Source: Gammaproteobacteria bacterium
Lineage (GTDB): Bacteria; Pseudomonadota; Gammaproteobacteria; Chromatiales; Chromatiaceae
Direction: 5' to 3'
DNA length: 64,000 bases
Assembly (NCBI GenBank): GCA_011390365.1
Contig: JAABSM010000009.1
Coordinates: forward strand, 1-64,000
Positions within the stretch are counted from its first letter, which is position 1; each line of letters starts with the position of its first letter. A program made the position numbers and the translations under genes. Of this stretch, positions 42,737-50,514 are shown in pieces. Under the pieces are notes generated by a model. It had not been told where the DNA came from and did not search any database. It worked only from the letters and a program-made list of their open reading frames with translations.

Positions 42737-43370
42737 TCCACCCTCGAATATGATGCAACGGTCAAATTGGCGCAGTAAACGCAGCGAATTTGTGGAGTTG
42801 GTAAAACGCTGGTTGCCGAGGTCATTGCCAGCAGGCTATCGCTTCCCTGATTTAGGTGCGGCTGGACTCGGTGATCTCATCGTTCCCCTGCCAAGATGGC
42901 ATATCCAAGGAGTGGGGCAACTTCTCTTCCGTCGATGCGCCTTGAGTCCGGTGGGGCGATGAGGCCGGGCGCGTCAGAGCGCGCTTAGTCTATGTAACCG
43001 AATGAAAAAAGCTGGATCGATGTCGAGTTCTCGTAAGGTGCACTCATCAAGCGGGTAAGTTATAAGGGGCCTGATCTGCGTGAGGTGCCTGTGGTTTGGG
43101 CTGCCAATTTGGCATATTGAAGGACTCTCTGGTGAGGATTGGCGATGCGTGCGTCACTTGATGGATGCTACGATGATTTTATTCAACTAATTGAATAATA
43201 GTGGATAAATGAAATTTCGATGAGCGGTCTTGGGCGAAATCGGGTATTTGGCCTGCATTTTGCGAATACAGATCGGCTTTGCCCATCAAGTTCGAATCAA
43301 AATATTTGCTGGTGGGATGCGCCTGATAACACCTTATTGGGCTTTCTGATGATTTTTTGGGAGTTAACCG
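42737..43370. other. 634-bp gap between protease and Met-rich protein genes
   Basis: A 70-codon open frame (42750-42962) lacks a ribosome site and domain features, and I do not accept it as a gene. A 20-bp palindrome lies at 43179-43198. The right end must contain the promoter of the Met-rich gene. Confidence 0.5.
43179..43198. promoter_or_regulatory. TTATTCAA-N4-TTGAATAA palindrome, possible operator
   Basis: A perfect 8-bp dyad with a four-base centre (CTAA) about 170 bp upstream of the Met-rich protein gene, in a locally AT-rich stretch. It could bind a dimeric regulator; no family can be named. Confidence 0.35.
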
Positions 43371-43901
43371 ATGAATAATTTTAAGCGTTTTTTCAGCATC
43401 AAAGCAGTGATGATTGCAGGTACCCTCGCGATTCTGCCGTTGTCCGCCTATAGCGGATCGCACGGTGGTATGAGTGGCATGTCTGGAATGGGCGGTATGA
43501 GCGGCATGTCCGGGATGGGTGGCATGAGCGGTATGTCCGGAATGGGCGGTATGAGCGGCATGGGCGGTATGAGCGGCATGTCCGGGATGGGTGGCATGAG
43601 CGGCATGTCCGGGATGGGTGGCATGAGCGGTATGTCCGGAATGGGCGGCATGAGTGGTATGTCCGGGATGGCCGGTATGTACGGTGCCTACAAGGTTCAC
43701 GGCAATGGCGTGGTGACCCTTCACCCCGTCGGCATGTCAGGAATGGGTGGCATGAGCGGTATGTCCGGAATGGGTGGCATGAGCGGTATGTCCGGAATGG
43801 GTGGCATGAGCGGTATGTCCGGAATGGGCGGCATGAGCGGTATGTCCGGAATGGGCGGCATGAGCGGTATGTCCGGAATGGGCGGCATGGGCGGCATGTA
43901 A
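43371..43901 (+). CDS. Exported methionine/glycine-rich repeat protein
   Basis: A 176-residue protein. A Sec signal peptide (about residues 1-28, ending LSAYS) precedes a mature region built from the nonapeptide MSGMSGMGG: eleven exact copies, one MAG variant and two shortened MSGMGG units. They form two blocks around a unique 19-residue insert (MYGAYKVHGNGVVTLHPVG). By my count 45 residues are Met and there is no Cys. Met-rich periplasmic proteins often bind Cu(I) or Ag(I), so metal binding is a reasonable guess. GGGAG precedes the start. It has its own terminator downstream. At DNA level it is a 27-bp tandem array. Confidence 0.8.
   Translation: MNNFKRFFSIKAVMIAGTLAILPLSAYSGSHGGMSGMSGMGGMSGMSGMGGMSGMSGMGGMSGMGGMSGMSGMGGMSGMSGMGGMSGMSGMGGMSGMSGMAGMYGAYKVHGNGVVTLHPVGMSGMGGMSGMSGMGGMSGMSGMGGMSGMSGMGGMSGMSGMGGMSGMSGMGGMGGM
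43470..43900 (+). repeat. 27-bp coding tandem repeats (MSGMSGMGG units)
   Basis: Two blocks of 27-bp units (ATGAGCGGTATGTCCGGAAT and GGGCGGC-type ends) inside the Met-rich gene. Synonymous differences between units show they are not all recent copies, though neighbouring units are near-identical. Confidence 0.85.
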
Positions 43902-44065
43902 TCCAGAATGGGAGCTAGCAGCAGTCGGCGTAGGCCAGGATTGGAAGGCGATATCGACGCGCCCATGATTCCAGTAGGAAAGGGCGTTGATGGACTGCCG
44001 GAATAGGCAAGGCATCGTGGACGCCATGCTGTTCCTGATTCGACGCTAGACGAGCAAGTTCACGC

Positions 44066-44106
44066 AAAAGCCTCGTTCATCTTCATGATGGACGGGGCTT
44101 TTTTCG
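44066..44106 (+). terminator. Rho-independent terminator after the Met-rich gene
   Basis: A 16-bp stem, AAAAGCCTCGTTCATC with GATGGACGGGGCTTTT (two G-T wobbles), with a five-base loop and a run of T. It lies 165 bp after the stop codon, so the transcript would have a long 3' untranslated part. Confidence 0.85.
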
Positions 44107-44168
44107 TTGGTTCCCACGCTCCAGAGGCTGTGCAAGTATTCTGGAAATCGAGCTATCGCAGGGATGGC

Positions 44169-44865
44169 TCACCGCAAAGCGCCGAGAATGACGCGATATT
44201 GGTTTGGACTTTCCACTATCCATCGAATTTTCTGCCGCGGTCGCGCCAAATGTGGTCCAGGTTTTTTAGCCCATCTTTGACACCACGCTACTACCATGGT
44301 TTTGCCTTCGCTGACGTTGCCGGAAAAGACCTCGGAGCGCCTGACAAAAACCACCGCCATCGAGCACCATGCCCAAGGTCACCAGCGGGCAGTCACTGCG
44401 TTTCTCTTTCGAACGCCCATGCCGGGCCTTGGCATTGCCTTCGGCGGCTCCCTCGAAGAAGGTATTGGTCATATCAAAGAGCGTGATGGTCGTTGACAGA
44501 CCAAACAGCGTGCTGACTCGATCGAACAGCGCCCGCTCAATCACCGCCCTCGAACTGTAGAGCCGATCCGAGACCCGATACAGCTGAGAAAGTTTCAACG
44601 CCTCATAATCCACATCCAGCAACTCGCCCAGCCCGCTGTGCTCCGCCAGCCATTGGTGTGTGGCGAGTTCGGAAGCGGGTTTAACCAGCCGACCGATAAT
44701 CGAGCCCAGGGCCGCCGACCGCTGGGGGCCGGTGAATCCCAGCCCCTTGAGCAACCCCACGAAATCGACCTGCTGCATGGCCCACAGCGCGACTTGCTCA
44801 ACGCCGACGGTACGCGGGCGGATCAAGTCCATGGAATCGAGATCCACGCTTTGCGCGTCACCCTC
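44169..44865 (-). pseudogene. IS1634-type transposase remnant
   Basis: The frame from 44847 to about 44350 encodes IS1634-family sequence (RPRTVGVEQVALWAMQQ, LGSIIGRLVKPASELATHQW, QLYRVSDRL, TTITLFDMTNTFFEG). It then shifts frame: the continuation RRSEVFSGNVSEGKTM is found in another minus-strand frame (44169-44360). The N-terminus lacks a start and meets an in-frame stop, and most of the C-terminal catalytic part is absent. No terminal inverted repeats were recognised. The element is dead. Confidence 0.8.
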
Positions 44866-45009
44866 TTGGGACTAGGTCTCAGCCGTTTTTTGGCTTTCAC
44901 GCGCTAACAGCTGCGCACCGGCGATACGCTGCGCCTGGCGCTCGACGGCACAAAAGACTGCTGGCCGGACAGCACCTCATCCACACGCGTACAGAGGCTG
45001 GGCCATTGG

Positions 45010-45720
45010 TCAAGGACTGCCACTCCTTGCTCGACTCATCGCAAAATCAACGATAAGCGGCAAATGATCCGACACAATGCGAGCCAGCCGATCTCGGGGA
45101 ATGGCTCGCTGAACCGGCTCCAGCGCCCCGCAATAGCCGACACGATCCAGCGCGAGCAGGGGCAAGCGTGCCGGAAAGGTACGCCGGGGCGGGAGGAGGC
45201 GAAAGCGTTTGCTTAAAAGCTTCAGTGCGCCGGTGCCGGGGATGGGTTCGTTGAGGTCGCCGAGCAGGATCTGCTCTGGGGGATCGTCGGGCAGCGCGGC
45301 GAGCAGGCGGCGGGCCTGTTCCATGCGTTCCCGATGCGTCAGGCCGAGGTGGGTTACGGTGACGCCGATGCGCCCTAGCCGGGTCTCCAGGGTGGCGTTG
45401 AGGGCGCCGCGGGGTTCCCGGCCGTTGAAGGGGAGTTCGATCTTGTGCACGTTGCTTGCCGGCAGGCGGGTAAGGAGGGCGTTGCCATATTCGGCATCGC
45501 CGCGCAGCATGGTGGCGCCGGGGATGGCGGTCATCTCCGTCGCCTTGGCCAGCTCGGCGAGAAAGGCGAAGCCATCCGGTCCCAGCGAGATCACCTCTTG
45601 CAGGGCGATGACGTCGGCATTCAGTGAGCGCAGCAACTCGGCGGTGCGCTGGGGCCGAAAGGCTTTGTCGCCGCCCACCCCGGCGTGGATGTTATAGGTC
45701 GCAACTCTTATCAGCCTCAA
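45010..45720 (-). CDS. Endonuclease/exonuclease/phosphatase (EEP) family hydrolase
   Basis: A 236-residue metal-dependent hydrolase with RVATYNIHAGVGGD, DVIALQEV, a central TVTHLGLTHRERMEQ, ILLGDLNEP and SDHLPLIVDF, the canonical EEP motifs. The TTG start overlaps the stop of the phospholipase D-VTT gene (TTGA), so the two are coupled. The substrate is probably a phosphodiester of a lipid or nucleic acid. The last residues (ARSGSP and the TGA stop) are encoded by the AAGGACTGCCACTCCT repeat. Confidence 0.87.
   Translation of the reverse strand: MRLIRVATYNIHAGVGGDKAFRPQRTAELLRSLNADVIALQEVISLGPDGFAFLAELAKATEMTAIPGATMLRGDAEYGNALLTRLPASNVHKIELPFNGREPRGALNATLETRLGRIGVTVTHLGLTHRERMEQARRLLAALPDDPPEQILLGDLNEPIPGTGALKLLSKRFRLLPPRRTFPARLPLLALDRVGYCGALEPVQRAIPRDRLARIVSDHLPLIVDFAMSRARSGSP
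45011..45028. repeat. AAGGACTGCCACTCCT repeat at the end of the EEP gene
   Basis: One arm of the 33-bp palindrome found at 50379-50411. Here it encodes the last residues and the stop codon of the EEP gene. Confidence 0.7.
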
Positions 45721-47894
45721 GAACCCCCTCCCCGCGCCGGGCGGTTGACCAGAAAGCGCCGAATCAACCAGCCGCCGATGAGGATCGCCGCCACCACCAC
45801 CGCCAGCCAGATCAGGTTCTCATCGGCGGGGCGGCGGAGGGTGCGCTGGATGCCGTCGGTAAAGGCGGCGAGGGCGATGATGCCGGGCAGCAGTCCGAAC
45901 AGGGTGCCGATGACGAAGTCGCGCAGGCTGATGTGGGAGGCCCCGGCCACCAGGTTGATGATGGTAAAGGGGGCGACCGGGACGATGCGCAGAAAGATGA
46001 CGGTGGCGATGCCGCGTTTGCCCATGCGTCGGCTCAGGCGATTGATGCCGGATCCCGCGAGTCGGCGCACCGTGGAGCGCCCCATGCCGCTACCGATGGC
46101 GTAGGCGGCGAGGGCGCTGAGGGTCGCCCCGACATGGGCGTAGAGGCCGCCCAGCATGGGGCCGAAGGTGACCACGCTGACCACCACCAGCAGTGTCAGG
46201 GGCACGGAGACCAGACCGGCGACCACGAACAGGGCGATCACCAGCAGCGGGGTGCCGGGCAGGCCGCTGAACTCGCCGACGAAGGCCTGGATCTGATTGA
46301 GGGTCAGCCACTCGCCCAGCGGCGTCCAGCGCCAGGCGGCGGCGAGGCCCACCATCAACAGCAGCATGCCGCCGGCGGCGATCAGCCGGCCGCTGGCGGG
46401 CTTCGCCTCCTCCCCCGGCACGAACAGGTCCACCATGCGGTCGGCGGCGATGGGGCGTTCCGGATCCACCAGACCCGCCTCCGGCACCAGCGCATCGACC
46501 TCGGGGGTGGTCTGGGGTTTGAGACGTTCCAGCCGACGCTCGCCCTGGCTCAGATGGTCGACGGTTTCGCACAGGGAGCCCGTCTCTTCGAGCGTCTCGG
46601 CGACCTTCTCCTCGCTGACCTCCATATGTTCCGCCAGCAGGCGGTTGCGCAGGCTCGCCACCGCCTTTTGGACGGCGACGTCCCGGGCCTGCTCGATGGC
46701 CAGATTGCATTCGCTGTCGAGCCCCATGGAGCGATTGGAGAGGTTGGCGGAGCCGATGGTGAGCCAGTGATCATCCACCACCATCAGCTTGCTGTGAATC
46801 TGCACGAACTGGGACTGGGTGTGGGGCAGCCTGGGATACACCACTCGCAGGCGGGCGTACTTGTCGGCGTCTTCGAGGCGGAGCAGGAGGCGATCCCGCA
46901 GGACATCCATGGTGTGCTGTTCCAGCCAACCGCCGGTGCGCAGCGGCAGCACGATGACGACCTCGGGCCCCTGCCCCTCTTTGAGGCGTTTCATCAGCGC
47001 CTCGGCGATGCCGCCGCAGGTGAGGTACTGGTTTTCGATGTAGATGAAACGCCGCGCCACGTCGATGCCGCGCAGGTAGAGGGATTCGATCTCCCGGCGC
47101 GGGGTCTGGGCGCCATGGCGAGGCAGGGTGAGGGCGATGGACAGCGGCGTGTCGCGCAGATCGGGGGAGATCGACGCCGGCCAGGGATCCGTCTCCTCTT
47201 CGGCGACCGGGGGATGCAGGGAGTGATCGGTGGCGCGCCGCCAGCGCTGGCGCACCAGATCGCCGAGGGCACGGGCCACCTTGCCAGAAACCATCATGCC
47301 AATATCATGGAAAGGGGGATAGGGTCGCCCCGCCGGATCGATGCGCCGCGGGTCATCAGCGCGATGTTCCGAGCTGTCCCAGCGCCACTTGCTGAGGTCG
47401 AAGCCGCTCACCAGGGCCACCTTGTCATCCGCCACCACCACCTTCTGATGGTGGGACGCGCCGATGGGGTGGCGATCATCCATGTAGAAATGCAGCCGGT
47501 GGTGGGTGTTCCAGCCGAGGCGGTAGATCGGCATCCACTCCCGCTCCAGGGCGTAGATCATGGCGAAGTCCCACACCAGGATATGGATGTGCAGGTGGGG
47601 CGAGCGCTCCGCCAGGGCGTTGAGAAACTCCCCCAACTCCGCCGGGTAGCCGTCGTCCACCTCGTCCCGCCGCAGGCGCATACGGCTGTCCACATCCCAG
47701 CCGAGGATCAGCAGCGAACACCGCGCCTGCTTCGCCACCTCGCGCACCGCACCGTAGTAGGCCTCGCCGTCGACGAGAAAGGCGACACGGTCGGCATGGG
47801 TTTCAGAACGGGTTTCGATCGGGATGTTTTCGTCTTCTGTCGTTGGCACGCGTACCTCCTTCTCGATAATTTGCGATGAATCGTGAGAGTTCAA
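45717..47894 (-). CDS. Phospholipase D-like protein fused to a VTT/DedA-type membrane domain
   Basis: A 725-residue protein. The N-terminal two thirds hold two HKD motifs (HHQKVVVADD near residue 150 and HSKLMVVDDHWLTIGSANLSNRSMG near 390). The C-terminal third is a membrane domain of the VTT/SNARE-associated family (FLRIVPVAPFTIINLVAGASHI). It may be a membrane-tethered phospholipase or cardiolipin synthase-like enzyme. Coupling with the EEP gene supports joint action in membrane lipid metabolism. The ATG at 47894 is the only reasonable start. Confidence 0.87.
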   Translation of the reverse strand: MNSHDSSQIIEKEVRVPTTEDENIPIETRSETHADRVAFLVDGEAYYGAVREVAKQARCSLLILGWDVDSRMRLRRDEVDDGYPAELGEFLNALAERSPHLHIHILVWDFAMIYALEREWMPIYRLGWNTHHRLHFYMDDRHPIGASHHQKVVVADDKVALVSGFDLSKWRWDSSEHRADDPRRIDPAGRPYPPFHDIGMMVSGKVARALGDLVRQRWRRATDHSLHPPVAEEETDPWPASISPDLRDTPLSIALTLPRHGAQTPRREIESLYLRGIDVARRFIYIENQYLTCGGIAEALMKRLKEGQGPEVVIVLPLRTGGWLEQHTMDVLRDRLLLRLEDADKYARLRVVYPRLPHTQSQFVQIHSKLMVVDDHWLTIGSANLSNRSMGLDSECNLAIEQARDVAVQKAVASLRNRLLAEHMEVSEEKVAETLEETGSLCETVDHLSQGERRLERLKPQTTPEVDALVPEAGLVDPERPIAADRMVDLFVPGEEAKPASGRLIAAGGMLLLMVGLAAAWRWTPLGEWLTLNQIQAFVGEFSGLPGTPLLVIALFVVAGLVSVPLTLLVVVSVVTFGPMLGGLYAHVGATLSALAAYAIGSGMGRSTVRRLAGSGINRLSRRMGKRGIATVIFLRIVPVAPFTIINLVAGASHISLRDFVIGTLFGLLPGIIALAAFTDGIQRTLRRPADENLIWLAVVVAAILIGGWLIRRFLVNRPARGGGS

Positions 47895-47922
47895 CCCTTG
47901 ACCAGTTCCGCTTCTGAGGGTC

Positions 47923-47949
47923 GAAGAATAGACAGGATGAACGGGATGG
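47923..47949 (+). repeat. ACAGGATTAAC-type repeat (short copy 5)
   Basis: GAATAGACAGGATGAACGGG in the gap between hemD and the phospholipase D-like gene. Confidence 0.55.
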
Positions 47950-48008
47950 CGTGTGGAGCCTTCAACCTATTCTATTGTGTTGCCAGTTCGTGTGTATCGA
48001 ATCCGATA

Positions 48009-48764
48009 TCAAATCGCTGGCCAAGATGCGACGACTGCGTCAAGCATGGCGTCATCATTGGCCCCGTCAGCGAGGATGACCCGTTGAAATCCTTTTTCCC
48101 TGGCTAATGCTTCGCTTTTCTTGCTGACAACGATCACGGGTTTGCCGAACACTTTGGGTAGACGTTCCGGGCCGAGCAACTGGATGAGGTTGGCGAGGAC
48201 CTCCCGGCTGGTGGTGGTGAGGATATGGATTTCGTCCCAGGGGAGATCGAGGCGGAAAGGGGGGTAGTTCGGCAGGACACGCCGGTAGACCTCGGCGTAA
48301 TCGACCCGCGCGCCGCGCTCGCGCAGGGTCTCGGCCATGAGTTCGCGACCGCCGTTGCCGCGGATGATTAGGATGCGCCTGCCGGTTACCTGATGGAACT
48401 CCGGCAGCGCCAGCAGGCCTTCGCTATCGAAGCGTTGTTCGGGGGTAAGGGCGGTGATGTCCGCCTCGGCGAGGGCCTTGGCGGTGCCGCCGCCTACCGC
48501 CGCGACTCGGGTCTGACGAATGCGGTCAAAAGCGGGCTCGGCGAAACGAACGGCGTTGCGGCTGATAAAGATGATCAGATCATAATCCGCCGCCTGGCTC
48601 AGACGTTCGGCGGTGGTTTTGTCATCAATGGCGGATTCGAGTTCGATGGTGGGGAGCAGCAGGGGCTTTCCGCCCAGCGCTTCAATTCGATTCGCCAGTG
48701 TTTCGCCCATGGGCGCGGGGCGGGTGATGAGGACGCCGATGCCGGCGAGGGGGGGAGCAGTCAT
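48009..48764 (-). CDS. hemD: Uroporphyrinogen-III synthase HemD
   Basis: Cyclises hydroxymethylbilane with inversion of ring D in haem and sirohaem synthesis (251 aa). Recognisable pieces are GVLITRPAPMGETLANRIEALG, IIFISRNAVRFAEP, AAVGGGTAKAL and FDSEGLLALPEF, with HILTTTSREVLANL in the second domain. The start ATG at 48764 removes an upstream extension that reads through repeats. It is separated from hemC by 455 bp, where many Gammaproteobacteria have the two genes overlapping. Confidence 0.9.
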   Translation of the reverse strand: MTAPPLAGIGVLITRPAPMGETLANRIEALGGKPLLLPTIELESAIDDKTTAERLSQAADYDLIIFISRNAVRFAEPAFDRIRQTRVAAVGGGTAKALAEADITALTPEQRFDSEGLLALPEFHQVTGRRILIIRGNGGRELMAETLRERGARVDYAEVYRRVLPNYPPFRLDLPWDEIHILTTTSREVLANLIQLLGPERLPKVFGKPVIVVSKKSEALAREKGFQRVILADGANDDAMLDAVVASWPAI

Positions 48765-48883
48765 GGTGGCCGAGCCTGCTTCTGATTCTGAGCCCTGGAT
48801 GAACACCGATGGTCTGGATCGGCTTGGTAGTGGCGCGGCGCGGCGGGAAGAGGTACTCACGCGGCGCGTGGGTACCAGCCAAA

Positions 48884-48915
48884 CGTAGGTTGGGTTGGCG
48901 ATAGCGTAACTCAAC
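48884..48915. repeat. CGTAGGTTGGGTT repeat (outer left)
   Basis: CGTAGGTTGGGTTGGCGATA followed by GCGTAACTCAAC, a version of the common GTAGGGTGGG...GCGTAACCC intergenic repeat. Confidence 0.65.
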
Positions 48916-48945
48916 TGTAACTATTCAGCATGACCGTGCAATAGG

Positions 48946-48989
48946 GAGAATAGACAGGATTAACAAGATTTTTCAGGATTTACAGGATG
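48946..48989 (+). repeat. ACAGGATTAAC nested repeat (copy 6)
   Basis: GAATAGACAGGATTAACAAG, then TTTTTCAGGATTTACAGGAT. Opposed by copy 7 at 49105. Confidence 0.75.
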
Positions 48990-49104
48990 CTCAGTTCGCG
49001 AACAATGTCCTGGTGCAACGAGCTGATGCCGCCATGTTCCGGGATGGGCATACATCAACTCCGCGCCCAACCCGGACAGAACTCCCAGCCGGCACCGCAA
49101 TCAC

Positions 49105-49147
49105 ATCATGTCAATCCTCAAAATCCTGTTAATCCTGTCTAATTCTC
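49105..49147 (-). repeat. ACAGGATTAAC nested repeat (copy 7)
   Basis: AATCCTCAAAATCCTGTTAA on the plus strand; the inverse of copy 6. Confidence 0.75.
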
Positions 49148-49193
49148 ATGCTGAATGGTTACACCCAACTATCAGCGAGTTACTTCACGCTCT

Positions 49194-49224
49194 GTCGGGT
49201 TACGCTACGCTAACCCGACCTACG
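49194..49224. repeat. GGGTTACGCTACGCTAACCC repeat supplying the hemC stop
   Basis: CGGGTTA and TAACCCG surround GCGTAGCG-like centre sequence; the final CTACG provides the TAG stop of hemC. Confidence 0.65.
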
Positions 49225-50149
49225 ATTGATAGAGCTCGGCAAGGATTTTCTCCGCACCTTTGCCCAGCAGCTCTTCCGCCAGGTCGGTTCCCATGGCTTC
49301 GCCATCCTTGGGATCGCCGCAGCGTTCGCCGCGAACGATCTGGCTGCCATCGGGGGTTCCAACCAGCCCGCGCAGCCAGAGTTGATCGCCTTCGAGGATG
49401 GCGTAGCCGCCGATGGGGACCTGGCAACCGCCTTCCAGGCGGCGGTTGAAGGCGCGTTCGGCCTTGACGCAGAAGCTGGTGTTTTCGTCGTGCAGCGGGG
49501 CGAGCAGGCGATTGACCCGCTCGTCATCGCTTCGGCATTCAATCCCCAAGGCGCCTTGACCGATCGCCGGCAGGCTCTCTTCCGGCGGCAGGATCTTGCG
49601 GATGCGCTCATGGAATTCGAGGCGCTTGAGGCCCGCCGAGGCGAGGATGATGGCGTGGTATTCGCCATCGTCAAGTTTGCGTAGGCGGGTGTTGACGTTG
49701 CCGCGCAGCACCTTGATCTCCAGATCGGGACGCCTTTCGGCGATCTGACACTGACGACGCAGGCTGGCGGTGCCCAGCACCGCCCGCTGGGGCAGTTCCA
49801 TGACGTCGGCGTAATCGTTGCAGACGAAGGCGTCGCGGGGATCCTCCCGTTCCATGATGATCGGCAGGTGGAGCCCCCCGGGGAACTCCACCGGTACGTC
49901 CTTCATGGAGTGGACGGCGATATCCGCCCGGCCCTCCAGCATGCCCTGCTCCAGCTCCTTGACAAAGAGGCCCTTGCCGCCGATCTTCGCCAGTGGCGTG
50001 TCGAGGATCTTGTCCCCCTTGGTACTCATGCCGAGGATCTCCGCCTTGAGGCCTGGATGGAGGGCCTCCAGGCGGGCGGCGACATGCTCGGCCTGCCACA
50101 TGGCAAGCGGCGACTTTCGGGTGGCGAGGCGTATCAGGTTTTCAGTCAT
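49220..50149 (-). CDS. hemC: Porphobilinogen deaminase HemC
   Basis: Polymerises four porphobilinogens to hydroxymethylbilane (309 aa). Clear family motifs: [41 protein letters not shown], and [15 protein letters not shown], in which the Cys holds the dipyrromethane cofactor. The normal length fits. The last residue before the stop is followed directly by the repeat at 49194-49224. Confidence 0.96.
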   Translation of the reverse strand: MTENLIRLATRKSPLAMWQAEHVAARLEALHPGLKAEILGMSTKGDKILDTPLAKIGGKGLFVKELEQGMLEGRADIAVHSMKDVPVEFPGGLHLPIIMEREDPRDAFVCNDYADVMELPQRAVLGTASLRRQCQIAERRPDLEIKVLRGNVNTRLRKLDDGEYHAIILASAGLKRLEFHERIRKILPPEESLPAIGQGALGIECRSDDERVNRLLAPLHDENTSFCVKAERAFNRRLEGGCQVPIGGYAILEGDQLWLRGLVGTPDGSQIVRGERCGDPKDGEAMGTDLAEELLGKGAEKILAELYQS

Positions 50150-50511
50150 GAATCGTCCTTAGGCTGGTAGCGGCGCGGGCCGGGGCCGAAAACAGGGCCG
50201 ACACGGGGAGTCGTCCATGACGGCGCGAAACGGGGATTCTATCCCATTCGCACGGGTCATGGCTCCCATGGGCTGGTTGGGCGAAGCGGTGAAGATGGGG
50301 CACGGTCACGCTGATCAAGCCCTCCTCGCAGGGTTGGTCTCAAGGGTCGCCTCAGCATTCGGTACCCGGAACTTGCTTAGGAGTGGCAGTCCTTCAAGGA
50401 CTGCCACTCCTCGCGGCATTCACGCTGCCCCCAGCACCCAGCACTCAACACTCAGCACTCCGCACCCAGCACCCAGCACTCAACACTCAGCACTCGCACC
50501 AGCACTCCGCA
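50150..50511. other. 362-bp gap between ftsZ and hemC
   Basis: The left part probably holds the hemC promoter. The right half holds a 33-bp palindrome (50379-50411) and a heptamer repeat array (50430-50514) ending at the ftsZ stop. No gene. Confidence 0.7.
50379..50411. repeat. Perfect 33-bp palindrome
   Basis: Arms AGGAGTGGCAGTCCTT and AAGGACTGCCACTCCT around one C. Strong enough to act as a bidirectional hairpin; one arm recurs at 45011-45028. Confidence 0.85.
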
Positions 50512-50514
50512 CTA
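50430..50514. repeat. AGCACTC heptamer array next to the ftsZ stop
   Basis: Units CAGCACT/CAACACT/CAGCACC repeat every seven bases. A 31-bp block occurs twice without change (50430-50460 and 50465-50495). The array touches the TAG stop of ftsZ. Confidence 0.85.

Larger units (their letters stand above)
48765..49219. other. 455-bp repeat-filled gap between hemC and hemD
   Basis: Contains an inverted pair of ACAGGATTAAC elements (48946-48989, 49105-49147) nested inside an inverted pair of GTAGGTTGGGTT/AACCCGACCTAC elements (48884-48915, 49194-49224). I see no gene. Confidence 0.75.

Noticed and set aside
42750-42962. 70-residue ORF downstream of the protease gene
   Set aside because: No ribosome site, no hydrophobic or domain pattern and composition like non-coding DNA.
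43283-43300. tRNA T-loop-like GTTCGAATC
   Set aside because: No acceptor stem, anticodon arm or CCA-proximal pairing could be drawn around it.
43448-44027. Minus-strand His/Ala/Thr- and Pro/Ile-rich repeat proteins opposite the Met-rich gene
   Set aside because: They are translations of the complementary strand of the 27-bp array; the plus frame has the signal peptide, ribosome site and terminator.
44266-44847. Intact transposase gene
   Set aside because: The frame shifts before the catalytic end, the continuation is in another frame and the N-terminus is missing; it is annotated as a pseudogene.
50430-50514. CRISPR array
   Set aside because: The seven-base period and contiguous units lack spacers, and no cas gene is near.
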